Assembly: GCF_029964055.1 (NCBI RefSeq)
Contig: NZ_CP124836.1
Coordinates: 1,922,001-1,986,000, forward strand
Reading direction: 5' to 3'
DNA: 64,000 nt
DNA from: Arthrobacter sp. EM1
Lineage (GTDB): Bacteria; Actinomycetota; Actinomycetes; Actinomycetales; Micrococcaceae
The notes under the pieces were generated by a model. That model made no database searches. It was not told the DNA's origin and saw only the letters and a program-made list of their open reading frames with translations. Made by a program: the position numbers and the translations under genes. Below, piece after piece: positions 1-7,856 of this stretch (its first letter is position 1; each line of letters begins with the position of its first letter).

Positions 1-2128
1 CGACGCGGCGGTTTCCCGAGCCGACAGACTGTTCCCCGAGCAGTGACAGGCTGCCGATCAGCGAGGTGTTCGCAACATGGGTGCCGCCACAGAGTTCACG
101 GGACCAGGCACCGTCGATCTCCACAACACGGACCTCGTTGCCGTAATTTTCGCCGAAGAGTGCCATGGCACCGAGGGCCTTGGCCTCGGCCAGTCCCATC
201 ACTTTGGTGTCCACCCGGTAGTTGTTGCGGATGGCGATGTTGGAAACTTCTTCAATTTCGGAGCGCGTGGCGGGGCTGAGGCCTTCGCCCCAGGCGAAGT
301 CGAAGCGCAGGTAGCCTGCCTTGTTGAAGGAGCCGCGCTGGAGTGCTTCCGGGCCGAGGATCTGATGGAGGGCGGCGTGCACGATGTGGGTCCCGGTGTG
401 GGCCTGCTCGGCGGCATGCCGGCGTTCCCGGTCCACGGCCGCCTGGACGAGGGAGTCCGCTCCGATTTCGCCCTCGCGGACAATTGCCTTGTGCACACTC
501 AGCCCCTTGATCGGGCGCTGGACGTCCAGGACCTCGACGACAAAACCGTCCCCGGTGATCAGTCCGGTGTCTGCGGCCTGGCCGCCGGCTTCGGCGTAGA
601 AGGGGGTCTCGGCGAGCACCAGCTCGATTTCCTCCCCGGTGGAGGCCTGGGAGACCTTGCGGCCGCCGGCAAGGATGCCGCGTACCTTCGATTCCCCCGC
701 GAGTTCGGTGTAGCCGGTGAAAACAGTCTCTCCGGCGGACAGCAGCTCCTGGAAGGCGCTGAGGTCGGCGTGGGAACCCTTTTTGCCCTTCGCGTCGGCC
801 TGCGCGCGCTGGCGCTGTTCGAGCATCAGCTTTCGGAACTCCGGCTCGTCGACCTTAAGCCCGGCCTCTTCGGCCATCTCAAGGGTCAGGTCGATCGGGA
901 AACCGTAAGTATCATGCAGGGCGAAGGCGTCGGGGCCGGACAGCGGACGCCCGGCGGCCTGTGACTCCTTGACGGCGTCCTCCAGCCGGGCCGTGCCGGA
1001 GGCGATGGTGCGCAGGAACGCCTTCTCCTCCGCGTAGGCGATCCGGCTGATCCGGTCGAAGTCCGTCTCGACGATGGGGTAGACGCCCTTCATGGCATCC
1101 CGGGAAGCGGGCAGCAGCTCCGGCAGGCACGCTTTTTCGACGCCGAGCAGGCGCATCGAGCGCACGGCCCGCCGGATCAGGCGGCGCAGCACGTAGCCGC
1201 GGCCCTCGTTGGAGGGGGTCACGCCGTCGGCGATCAACATCAGGGAGGATCGGATGTGGTCGGCGACGACACGCATCCGGACGTCGTCGGTGTGATGCGG
1301 GTCGGCCGCGGACTCGGCGGAGGTGTATTCCCGGCCGGAGAGGGCCGCGGCCCTGTCGATCACCGGGCGGACCTGGTCCGTCTCGTACATGTTTTCGACG
1401 TCCTGCAGGATCATCGCCAGCCGCTCCATGCCCAGGCCGGTGTCGATGTTCTTTTTCGGGAGTTCGCCGGTGATGTCGAAGTCAACCTTGGAGCGGACGT
1501 TGTCGATCTGGTACTGCATAAACACCAGGTTCCAGATTTCCACGTAGCGGTTCTCGTCCGCGATCGGGCCGCCCTCGACGCCGTAGGAGGGGCCACGGTC
1601 ATAGTAGATCTCGGAGCAGGGGCCGGCGGGACCGGGCTGGCCGGTGGACCAGTAGTTGTCCGCCTTGCCCATCCGCTGGATCCGCGCGGCAGGCATGCCT
1701 GTGTTCCGGAGCCAGAGCTGCTCGGCCTCATCGTCCTCTTCGTAGACAGTGACCCACAGCCGCTCGGGTGGGAGCCCGTACCCGCCGTCGTCAACGCTCG
1801 AGGTGAGCAGTTCCCAGGCGAACTTGATGGCGTCTTCCTTGAAGTAGTCGCCGAAGGAGAAGTTCCCGCACATCTGGAAGAACGTCCCGTGGCGGGCGGT
1901 CTTGCCGACTTCCTCGATGTCGCCGGTCCGGATGCACTTTTGCACGCTCGTGGCACGCTCGTACGGCGCTTCCTCCCGGGCCGTCAGGTACGGGATAAAC
2001 GGGACCATGCCGGCGACGGTGAACAGCAGGGACGGGTCGCTGGAGACCAAGGAAGCGGAGGGCACCGCGGTGTGGCCCTTTTTGACAAAAAAGTCGATCC
2101 AGCGCTTAGTGATCTCCTGCGACTTCAT
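1..2128 (-). CDS. alaS: Alanyl-tRNA synthetase, 3' end cut by window edge
   Basis: Charges tRNA-Ala with alanine and edits mischarged Ser/Gly. About 709 codons are present of a family length near 890. The N-terminus starts [10 protein letters not shown] and carries the class II catalytic core ([14 protein letters not shown] and the ENRYVEIWN stretch). Further on come the editing-domain HTGTHIVH (HxxxH) motif and the CGGTH zinc motif, so the catalytic and editing domains are in view and only the C-Ala region is missing. The ATG at 2126-2128 fits the family N-terminus. It is the last minus-strand gene here after rpsD, the DUF948 gene and the DUF6167 gene, an order commonly seen in actinobacteria. 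Confidence 0.97.
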   Translation of the reverse strand, partial: MKSQEITKRWIDFFVKKGHTAVPSASLVSSDPSLLFTVAGMVPFIPYLTAREEAPYERATSVQKCIRTGDIEEVGKTARHGTFFQMCGNFSFGDYFKEDAIKFAWELLTSSVDDGGYGLPPERLWVTVYEEDDEAEQLWLRNTGMPAARIQRMGKADNYWSTGQPGPAGPCSEIYYDRGPSYGVEGGPIADENRYVEIWNLVFMQYQIDNVRSKVDFDITGELPKKNIDTGLGMERLAMILQDVENMYETDQVRPVIDRAAALSGREYTSAESAADPHHTDDVRMRVVADHIRSSLMLIADGVTPSNEGRGYVLRRLIRRAVRSMRLLGVEKACLPELLPASRDAMKGVYPIVETDFDRISRIAYAEEKAFLRTIASGTARLEDAVKESQAAGRPLSGPDAFALHDTYGFPIDLTLEMAEEAGLKVDEPEFRKLMLEQRQRAQADAKGKKGSHADLSAFQELLSAGETVFTGYTELAGESKVRGILAGGRKVSQASTGEEIELVLAETPFYAEAGGQAADTGLITGDGFVVEVLDVQRPIKGLSVHKAIVREGEIGADSLVQAAVDRERRHAAEQAHTGTHIVHAALHQILGPEALQRGSFNKAGYLRFDFAWGEGLSPATRSEIEEVSNIAIRNNYRVDTKVMGLAEAKALGAMALFGENYGNEVRVVEIDGAWSRELCGGTHVANTSLIGSLSLLGEQSVGSGNRRV

Positions 2129-2155
2129 GAGCTGATTACGTACCCTTCACTGTTC

Positions 2156-2200
2156 ACTGCGTTTGTGGTCACTGCGTTTGTGGTCACTGCGTTTGTGGTC
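2156..2200. repeat. Three perfect tandem copies of a 15-bp unit
   Basis: The unit ACTGCGTTTGTGGTC is repeated three times head to tail without mismatch, between alaS and the DUF6167 gene. A looser fourth half-copy (CACTGTTCACTG) lies just upstream. A 15-bp period could be in-frame coding, but no family protein is recognisable across it, so it is best read as an intergenic minisatellite. It lies in the untranslated spacer of the minus-strand transcript that runs into alaS. Confidence 0.9.
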
Positions 2201-2293
2201 CCCGCGTATGGTCCGCGGAACGGTCTGGTCCCGGCCATAGGCCGTGCCGGCGGTCCGTTTTCCGGACGCCGCTGTTCTGATATTCTCTCCCGG

Positions 2294-2560
2294 CTAGCGC
2301 CGGACTGCATCCCGGCCGGCTGCGCCGTGGGCAATGGTCTGGTCCAGGCCCGCGTCAATGCCGAGCGCTCGGCGCAGTTCGGTCTCACGCTCATTCATGC
2401 CCTCGCGGACGGCATCGGCGAAGTCGTACAGACCGTCGGCGACGCGCCCCACGGCCCGGTTGAGTCCTTCGGGGCCCAGGTTGGATTGCGCTTCGGTGAT
2501 CTTGCGGAAGGCGATGACGCCAATGGCGACGCCGATTCCCATCCAGATGATTCTGTTCAT
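2294..2560 (-). CDS. DUF6167-like small membrane protein
   Basis: An 88-residue protein with one N-terminal membrane helix (MNRIIWMGIGVAIGVIAFRK) followed by a charged helical tail that contains the phrase LGPEGLNRAVGRVADGLYDF. The start at 2558-2560 has a GGAGAA ribosome site seven bases upstream. A longer reading frame to 2641 overlaps the previous gene and is less likely. Function is unknown. The family is usually found, as here, between a DUF948 gene and alaS, and both small proteins may be peripheral membrane or envelope factors. The family name is from recall of the conserved neighbourhood. Confidence 0.75.
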   Translation of the reverse strand: MNRIIWMGIGVAIGVIAFRKITEAQSNLGPEGLNRAVGRVADGLYDFADAVREGMNERETELRRALGIDAGLDQTIAHGAAGRDAVRR

Positions 2561-2579
2561 GTCAGGTTCTCCAGCTGGG

Positions 2580-2960
2580 TTAGCGGCTGCGGCGGCCGGT
2601 GGCGGGCTTTTTGCGGGCGGTGAACGCCGCGCGCACACCATAGCTGAAGGAGGCGACCTTGATCAGCGGCGAACCGACGGTGGCGGCCACCAGCGAGGAC
2701 AGCGCCGAGATGTTCGCCGAAGCGTCGGAGACGTTGTTCGCGATACCGTCGACCTTTTTGAGCTGTTCGTTGGTGGTGGAAACAGTCGCCGTGACTTCGT
2801 CCATCAGCGGCGTGGCGCCGTCGCTGATCGAACGGATGGAGGTCCGCACCTCATCGAACACTCCCCCAAGCTTTAAAATCGGCACGGCAAGCAGCAGGAC
2901 CAGCAGTGCAAACACTCCGGCCGCGATGAGGCCGGCAATATCGCCACCAGTCATAGTCAT
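2580..2960 (-). CDS. DUF948 domain-containing membrane protein
   Basis: A 126-residue protein with one membrane helix near residues 8-30 (AGLIAAGVFALLVLLLAVPI), then a long amphipathic region (VRTSIRSISDGATPLMDEV, followed by STTNEQLKKVDGIANNVSD) typical of DUF948 coiled-coil proteins, and a basic tail ending ARKKPATGRRSR. An AAGGAG site precedes the two in-frame ATGs (2960 and 2954). The biochemical role is unknown. It stands between rpsD and the DUF6167 gene and is probably co-transcribed towards alaS. Confidence 0.8.
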   Translation of the reverse strand: MTMTGGDIAGLIAAGVFALLVLLLAVPILKLGGVFDEVRTSIRSISDGATPLMDEVTATVSTTNEQLKKVDGIANNVSDASANISALSSLVAATVGSPLIKVASFSYGVRAAFTARKKPATGRRSR

Positions 2961-3050
2961 TCATCTCCTTGTTGCGTAGTGTCTCTGCGGGCGCCGCCGG
3001 CCCAAACAGCCGGCAACCGCAGAACTCCCCCAAGTACCTTACATACAAAA

Positions 3051-3076
3051 AAGCCCGTGGCGCTTGCCACGGGCTT
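3051..3076 (-). terminator. Intrinsic terminator after rpsD
   Basis: An 11-bp perfect stem (AAGCCCGTGGC / GCCACGGGCTT) with a 4-nt loop. Read on the minus strand it is followed by a run of six T. It lies 24 bp after the rpsD stop codon and matches a textbook rho-independent terminator. Confidence 0.93.
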
Positions 3077-3099
3077 CTTTGTAAGGTGTCGCGGTGAAT

Positions 3100-3726
3100 C
3101 TAGCGTGCGTAGAATTCCACAACGAGCTGCTCTTCGCAGGTCACGGGGACCTCGGAGCGCTTGGGGCGACGGACCAGGCGTGCCTGCAGGGCGTCAAGCT
3201 TGACGTCCAGGTAGGCAGGAACCATGGGCAGAACATCGCGGTGCGCACCGGCTGCTGCAACCTGGAACGGAGCCATGGTCTCGCTGCGGCTGTGGACGTG
3301 GACCAGCTGGCCCTCGCCGACGCGGAACGACGGACGGTCAACGCGGATGCCGTCAACCATGATGTGGCGGTGCACAACAAGCTGGCGGGCCGAAGCGATG
3401 GTGCGGGCGAATCCTGCGCGCAGCACGAGGGCGTCAAGACGCATTTCGAGCAGTTCGATCAGGTTCTCGCCGGTCAGGCCCTTGGTCCGGCGGGCTTCTT
3501 CGAAGGCGCGGGTCATCTGGGCTTCGCGGATGCCGTACTGGGCGCGCAGACGCTGCTTTTCGCGCAGACGTACGGCGTAGTCGGAGTCCTGCTTCTTGCG
3601 GGCACGGCCATGCTCACCGGGGCCGTACGGGCGGCGCTCCATGTACTTGGCGGCCTTGGGGGTCAGAGCAATGCCGAGTGCACGCGAGAGGCGTGCTGTA
3701 CGGCGAGCACGAGTGTTGTTAGCCAC
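3100..3726 (-). CDS. rpsD: 30S ribosomal protein S4 (uS4)
   Basis: A 208-residue S4: the N-terminus MANNTRARRTARLSRALGI, then ERRPYGPGEHGRARKKQDSDY, then the S4 RNA-binding domain (ENLIELLEMRLDALVLRAGF, RQLVVHRHIMVDG). Nucleates 30S assembly by binding 16S rRNA. The N-terminal cysteines of the zinc form are absent, so this is the zinc-free version usual in actinobacteria. It is monocistronic: a strong terminator follows, and a 190-bp spacer separates it from rarA. Confidence 0.98.
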   Translation of the reverse strand: MANNTRARRTARLSRALGIALTPKAAKYMERRPYGPGEHGRARKKQDSDYAVRLREKQRLRAQYGIREAQMTRAFEEARRTKGLTGENLIELLEMRLDALVLRAGFARTIASARQLVVHRHIMVDGIRVDRPSFRVGEGQLVHVHSRSETMAPFQVAAAGAHRDVLPMVPAYLDVKLDALQARLVRRPKRSEVPVTCEEQLVVEFYAR

Positions 3727-3917
3727 TTGTGTCCTTCCAATATCTGCGGTGTGTCAGTGTTACTGGCCTCCACGATGGAGAGCATCGGCCAACCGCTGCC
3801 TTTTGCTACTGGGCACGGGGCAAACCCGTTTGAACAGCATAAAATGCCGGTATCAAGTGGATTGTGCGTCTGTGCCTTGCCAGACAACGAACTACTTTAC
3901 CACGCCGGGACCGGCGA

Positions 3918-5360
3918 TCACTTGCCCCGGATGATCCTGCGGAGCCGCTCAAGCCGGGTGGAAATGTCCCGTTCGGCGCCGTTGCCGGTCGGTTCGTAGT
4001 AGTTACGGCCGACGAGGTCGTCCGGCGGGTACTGCTGGGTAGCGACCGAATGCGGGGCATCGTGGGCATATTTGTAGCCCTGGCCGTGGCCCAGTTGCTT
4101 GGATCCCGGGTAGTGGGCGTCGCGCAGATGCGCCGGGATGCCGTTGCCGAGACCGGCGCGGACGTCGGCGATCGCCTGGTTGATTCCCAGATAGGCGGCG
4201 TTGGATTTCGGAGCTGTGGCGAGGTGGACCACGGCTTCGGCGAGGATGATGCGGCCTTCGGGCATGCCGATCAGCTGCACGGCCTGGGCGGCGGCGACGG
4301 CGGTCTGCAGCGCCGTCGGGTCGGCCATGCCAACGTCTTCGGCTGCGGAGATGACAATGCGCCGGGCTACGAACCGCGGGTCCTCCCCCGCCTCGAGCAT
4401 CCGGGCGAGGTAGTGCAGGGCGGCGTCGACGTCGGAACCCCGGATGGACTTGATGAATGCGCTCGCGACGTCGTAGTGCTGGTCGCCGGCCCGGTCATAG
4501 CGTACGGATGCGACGTCGAGGGCCCGTTCCGTGTGCTTCAGCTCGATCTGCACCGGGGCCGGCCCGGCCGTCCCGGCGATCGTGTCGGCGTCGTCAGCAT
4601 CCCCGTATGCGACGCCGGCCGCCGCCTCCAGTGCGGTCAGTGCCCGGCGGGCGTCCCCGCCGGAGAGCCTCACGAGATGGCCCCGGGCCGCATCGGTGAG
4701 TTCCACTTTGCCGCCGAGTCCACGGGGGTCCGCCGCTGCCCGCAGCAGCAATCCCTCCACGTCGGCGTCGGTCAGCGGCTTAAGTGTCAGTAGCAGGGAC
4801 CGGGACAGCAACGGGGAGACGACGGAAAAGGAGGGGTTTTCGGTGGTCGCGGCAACCAGGACTACCCAGCGGTTCTCGACGCCGGGCAGCAGGGCATCCT
4901 GCTGGGCCTTGTTGAAGCGGTGGATCTCGTCCAGGAACAGCACTGTGGTGGTCTTGAAAAGGTCCCGGGCGGTGAGAGCTTCCTCCATAACGCGGCGGAC
5001 GTCCTTGACCCCGGCGGTGATGGCGGAGAGCTCAACGAACTTCCGGCCGGGACCTTTAGCGATGACGTGCGCGAGTGTGGTCTTCCCCGTGCCGGGCGGG
5101 CCCCAGAGAATCAGGGAACTGGGACCCGCGGGGCCGGTGGCATCCGTTCCGGCGGCCAGCTGGCGCAGCGGCGAACCCTGTCCCAGCAGGTGCTGCTGGC
5201 CCACCACATCATCGAGCGTCCGCGGACGCATTCGGACGGCCAGCGGGCTGCGCGGGGAGGCAGCGCGACGGGCCGGACCACCGTCAACGGCGTCCTCCGC
5301 GTCGTTATCATCCTCGACAGCGGCGCCGCCGTCCCGTCCTGCGCCAAAGAGATCTTCCAC
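3918..5360 (-). CDS. rarA: Replication-associated recombination protein A (AAA+ ATPase)
   Basis: A 480-residue AAA+ protein of the RarA/MgsA/WRNIP1 family, which acts at stalled replication forks. Walker [10 protein letters not shown] is at about residues 87-95 and Walker [20 protein letters not shown] at about 140. The C-terminal half has the family's tetramerisation region ([34 protein letters not shown]). The start is a GTG at 5358-5360 with no clear ribosome site, but a TAGCCT hexamer sits six bases upstream, consistent with a leaderless mRNA. It is divergent from the acVLRF1 gene with a 60-bp spacer. Confidence 0.95.
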   Translation of the reverse strand: MEDLFGAGRDGGAAVEDDNDAEDAVDGGPARRAASPRSPLAVRMRPRTLDDVVGQQHLLGQGSPLRQLAAGTDATGPAGPSSLILWGPPGTGKTTLAHVIAKGPGRKFVELSAITAGVKDVRRVMEEALTARDLFKTTTVLFLDEIHRFNKAQQDALLPGVENRWVVLVAATTENPSFSVVSPLLSRSLLLTLKPLTDADVEGLLLRAAADPRGLGGKVELTDAARGHLVRLSGGDARRALTALEAAAGVAYGDADDADTIAGTAGPAPVQIELKHTERALDVASVRYDRAGDQHYDVASAFIKSIRGSDVDAALHYLARMLEAGEDPRFVARRIVISAAEDVGMADPTALQTAVAAAQAVQLIGMPEGRIILAEAVVHLATAPKSNAAYLGINQAIADVRAGLGNGIPAHLRDAHYPGSKQLGHGQGYKYAHDAPHSVATQQYPPDDLVGRNYYEPTGNGAERDISTRLERLRRIIRGK

Positions 5361-5420
5361 ATAGATAGGCTACTTCTAGTTCCCGCCCGCACCGACACCC
5401 CCACAACGGAGACCCGCGCC

Positions 5421-6068
5421 ATGGCCAGCACCGAAACCCGCATGGCGTTTGTCTCCGGCGATCGGCTGCCGGGCTGGGTGGAGCGGTTCGCGGCCAGCCA
5501 TGGCGTCCTCGCCGAGGAGGAGCTCGACGCCGGCCTGCAACTGCGCGCCGCTGACGGCGCCGTAGCATTGCTGCAGGCGCCATGGCCGGCGGACGGCCGC
5601 CCCGGCAGCGGCGGCGACGCCGTTGCCCGGCTCGCCTCCCTGGCATCGCAGCAGCGCAGCATCGGGGCGGTGCTGGTCCGCCGTGGCGGCTACTCCGTGG
5701 CAGTGGTCAGCGGCGCCGCCGTCCTCGCTTCCAAGACCGGCACCCGCCACGTCCAGTCCCGTACCGCTGCGGGAGGCTGGTCCCAGCAGCGTTTCGCCCG
5801 GCGGCGGGCGAACCAGGCCGACGCCCTGGTGGAGGCCGTGGCAAACCATGCCGCCCGTATTTTTGCGGATCACCGGATCGATTACGTGGCTCCCGGCGGG
5901 GACCGGACCCTGGCCGAGCAGGTCCTGGCCGAACCGGTGCTGAAGCAGTATGCCCCGCGGCCAAGGCTGGCATTCCTGGACGTCCCGGACCCGCGGGCTG
6001 CCGTCCTGAAGAAGGCAGCCGCCGAGCTGTGTGCCGTGCGGATCATCGTCACGGACCCGCCGCTGTAA
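5421..6068 (+). CDS. acVLRF1-type peptidyl-tRNA hydrolase (actinobacterial Vms1-like release factor)
   Basis: A 215-residue protein with an eRF1-like VLRF1 fold. The hallmark GxxQ segment appears as GGWSQQRFARRR at about residues 118-129, followed by NQADALVEAVANHAARIF. By family knowledge it would release nascent chains from stalled ribosomal complexes. The ATG at 5421 is chosen because a GGAG site lies eight bases upstream and it gives the compact family length; the open frame runs far upstream antisense to rarA. It is divergent from rarA. Confidence 0.85.
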   Translation: MASTETRMAFVSGDRLPGWVERFAASHGVLAEEELDAGLQLRAADGAVALLQAPWPADGRPGSGGDAVARLASLASQQRSIGAVLVRRGGYSVAVVSGAAVLASKTGTRHVQSRTAAGGWSQQRFARRRANQADALVEAVANHAARIFADHRIDYVAPGGDRTLAEQVLAEPVLKQYAPRPRLAFLDVPDPRAAVLKKAAAELCAVRIIVTDPPL

Positions 6069-6189
6069 ACAGTCGCCGGGTACGGCAGGGTAATGCCGGC
6101 TCGGATGGTGCAAGGAGACGCGCAGGTGCTGCCCCCGGGTTCCTCCGTGGGCACGGCAAAACCACCAGCGCGGTACGCCGCCGGCGGAC

Positions 6190-6777
6190 CTATTCCAGGT
6201 CGTTTGGAAGCACCCGGTCGGCAGGGTTCTTGCTGGATCCGCGCACGTAAACTCGGGGCGAACCCGCGACGGGAGCCTGAATCCACATCGGCACCCGCGC
6301 TATCCAACCGACGATCCAGAAGCCGCCGACCGCGAGGACCATCAGCGCACCGCCGCCCCAGACGGCCCATGGACCCCAGACCGGCCCGAGCAGCTCCTGG
6401 CCCGCCTCAGTGGTTCCCACGGCTGCGGCGAGCATGCCCGCAATCAGGAAGAAACCGACGAATCCCGCGCCGGCGCGGATCGCTTCGCCGCCGAGAACGG
6501 CGGCCAGCAGGAGAGGCAGCACCAGTCCGCCGATGATAAGGGCGACGGCCACGTTCCCAAGAACGTCCCCCGCCCTCCCGTCCACGTTGTCGCTCAGCGG
6601 TCCGAGGATGAATCCCGCGGCGATCGATACCAGCATGACGGTGATCAGGGCGGTGGTGACCACTTTAAGGAATCGGTCGCTGAACCGGAATTTTCCGTTC
6701 GGCCGGCTCACTTGGTTGTCGGCCCGCCGGTTCGGCGCGGACGACCGCGGCTGCGTGGCGGGATTTTTCTTACTCAT
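6190..6777 (-). CDS. Small integral membrane protein of unknown function
   Basis: A 195-residue protein starting MSKKNPATQPRS, with a basic hydrophilic N-terminus of about 35 residues and then four predicted membrane helices (VVTTALITVMLVSIAAGFI; LGNVAVALIIGGLVLPLLL; AGFVGFFLIAGMLAAAVG; GGGALMVLAVGGFWIVGW). The tail reads RVYVRGSSKNPADRVLPNDLE. The start at 6777 has an AGGA site; the frame extends to 6906 without a better start. I do not recognise the family. It stands alone between acVLRF1 (convergent) and the DUF1048/PadR pair. Confidence 0.75.
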   Translation of the reverse strand: MSKKNPATQPRSSAPNRRADNQVSRPNGKFRFSDRFLKVVTTALITVMLVSIAAGFILGPLSDNVDGRAGDVLGNVAVALIIGGLVLPLLLAAVLGGEAIRAGAGFVGFFLIAGMLAAAVGTTEAGQELLGPVWGPWAVWGGGALMVLAVGGFWIVGWIARVPMWIQAPVAGSPRVYVRGSSKNPADRVLPNDLE

Positions 6778-6980
6778 GCCGTTTCCTCGTGCCTTTAGAT
6801 TTCGGTTGCGAATCTGGCCTCCGCCGGGCGGTGACCCTGGGGGCGTTTGCCCGTTCTCGTCAGGGCGGGACGAGGACGCAACTCTCCGAACCAGCAAAAA
6901 TCCCAATTATCGATCGAGTAGATAAAAGGAGTCTACGGGGCCCCGCACCCGGATCGCGGGTTCGAGGGCCCGGCCGGTTG

Positions 6981-7361
6981 TCATGCATCCGGGCCCGTTC
7001 CCTTGCCGCCGGCGGCAGCGTCGATCGCCTTCGTGAGTCGGGCGCGCTCCTTATCGATCCACCGGGTGGCGGAGTAGGCCTGGGCGAATGTCTCGGCAAA
7101 CTCCACCGGGTCCTCGCCTACGATGGCGCGCACCGGCGTGGCGTCGACAGCGGCGCGTTCCCAGAGATCGGCATGGTCACCGATCATCGTGGTGAGGGTG
7201 TCTCCGTCGGTGATCCCGCCGTAGTACATAAAGTACCGGTTGAACGCCTTCGCCGAACTGCGGTAGGGCTCCGGAAGTGCCTCGATGCGGGCCATGGACT
7301 GCTTGTACTGCTTCTTCTGTTCCAGCGACCCGGTGAGGGCCTCGAGCCACTTTGCGGCCAT
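6981..7361 (-). CDS. DUF1048 domain-containing protein
   Basis: A 126-residue helical protein (MAAKWLEALTGSLEQKKQYK, EALPEPYRSSAKAFNRYFMY, GDTLTTMIGDHADLWERAAVD, then FAQAYSATRWIDKERARLTKAI). DUF1048 proteins are small soluble proteins typically encoded directly after a PadR regulator, exactly as here: the gap to the upstream padR gene is two bases. Expected to be co-regulated by that repressor. Biochemical role unknown. Confidence 0.85.
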   Translation of the reverse strand: MAAKWLEALTGSLEQKKQYKQSMARIEALPEPYRSSAKAFNRYFMYYGGITDGDTLTTMIGDHADLWERAAVDATPVRAIVGEDPVEFAETFAQAYSATRWIDKERARLTKAIDAAAGGKGTGPDA

Positions 7362-7363
7362 GA

Positions 7364-7726
7364 CTACTCTCCGTCTTCCTGGGGGTGATCCTGCGGGTTT
7401 TCGATCTGCTGGTGGAGTTGTCCGATCCGCTCTACGAGGAAGCTCCAGCTCCTCCAGAACTCGTCGAGGTACTCGGCGCCTGCGGCGTTCAGCGAGTACA
7501 CCTTGCGTGGCGGGCCCTTCGCCGACGGGACCTTCGCAACGTCGACGAAGCCACGCTGTTCGATTCTGATCAGGAGGGCGTAGACGGTGCCCTCAACGAT
7601 GTCGGAAAAGCCCTGCTCGCGCAGCCGTGCGGTGATCTCGTAGCCGTAGGCCGGCTGAACGGCCAGGTTCGCGAGAACGATGCCTTCGAGGGTTCCCTTG
7701 AGCATCTCGGTCATCTGGTTGGCCAC
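7364..7726 (-). CDS. PadR family transcriptional regulator
   Basis: A 120-residue winged-helix protein: MANQMTEMLKGTLEGIVLAN, then YGYEITARLREQGFSDIVEG, then VYALLIRIEQRGFVDVAK (recognition helix and wing), then KVYSLNAAGAEYLDEFWRSW (dimer helix). The start is GTG at 7724-7726 with a GAGGAGG site. It begins a two-gene operon with the DUF1048 gene and probably represses its own promoter through the dyad at 7743-7786. The inducer is unknown. Confidence 0.93.
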   Translation of the reverse strand: MANQMTEMLKGTLEGIVLANLAVQPAYGYEITARLREQGFSDIVEGTVYALLIRIEQRGFVDVAKVPSAKGPPRKVYSLNAAGAEYLDEFWRSWSFLVERIGQLHQQIENPQDHPQEDGE

Positions 7727-7742
7727 AACGGCCTCCTCTTTA

Positions 7743-7786
7743 CTACTCAGTGTTGCTGACTACCACTAGATAGTATCACTGAATAG
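7743..7786. promoter_or_regulatory. Inverted repeat in the padR promoter region
   Basis: The arms CTACTCAGTG (7743-7752) and CACTGAATAG (7777-7786) pair in nine of ten positions. Between them is a second small dyad, ACTA-GA-TAGT (7765-7774). The structure starts 17 bp upstream of the padR start codon and overlaps a GATACT hexamer on the minus strand that could be a -10 element. Position and symmetry suggest the PadR autoregulatory operator; this is inference. Confidence 0.55.
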
Positions 7787-7856
7787 CGAGGTGGTGACGG
7801 TCAGTTGATGCATTTAATCCAGCACCGCCCGTGCGCTCTGAGAGTTTTGGCACACC

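Noticed and set aside
2156-2200. Possible CRISPR array from the three direct repeats
   Set aside because: Copies are directly abutting with no spacers and are only 15 bp; no cas genes are in the window.
1256-2623. 455-codon plus-strand frame opposite alaS
   Set aside because: Antisense shadow of alaS and the spacer; its only regular feature (TAFVV repeats) comes from the 15-bp tandem repeat.
6955-6970. tRNA T-arm-like GGGTTCGAGGGCC
   Set aside because: No matching acceptor, anticodon or D-arm around it.
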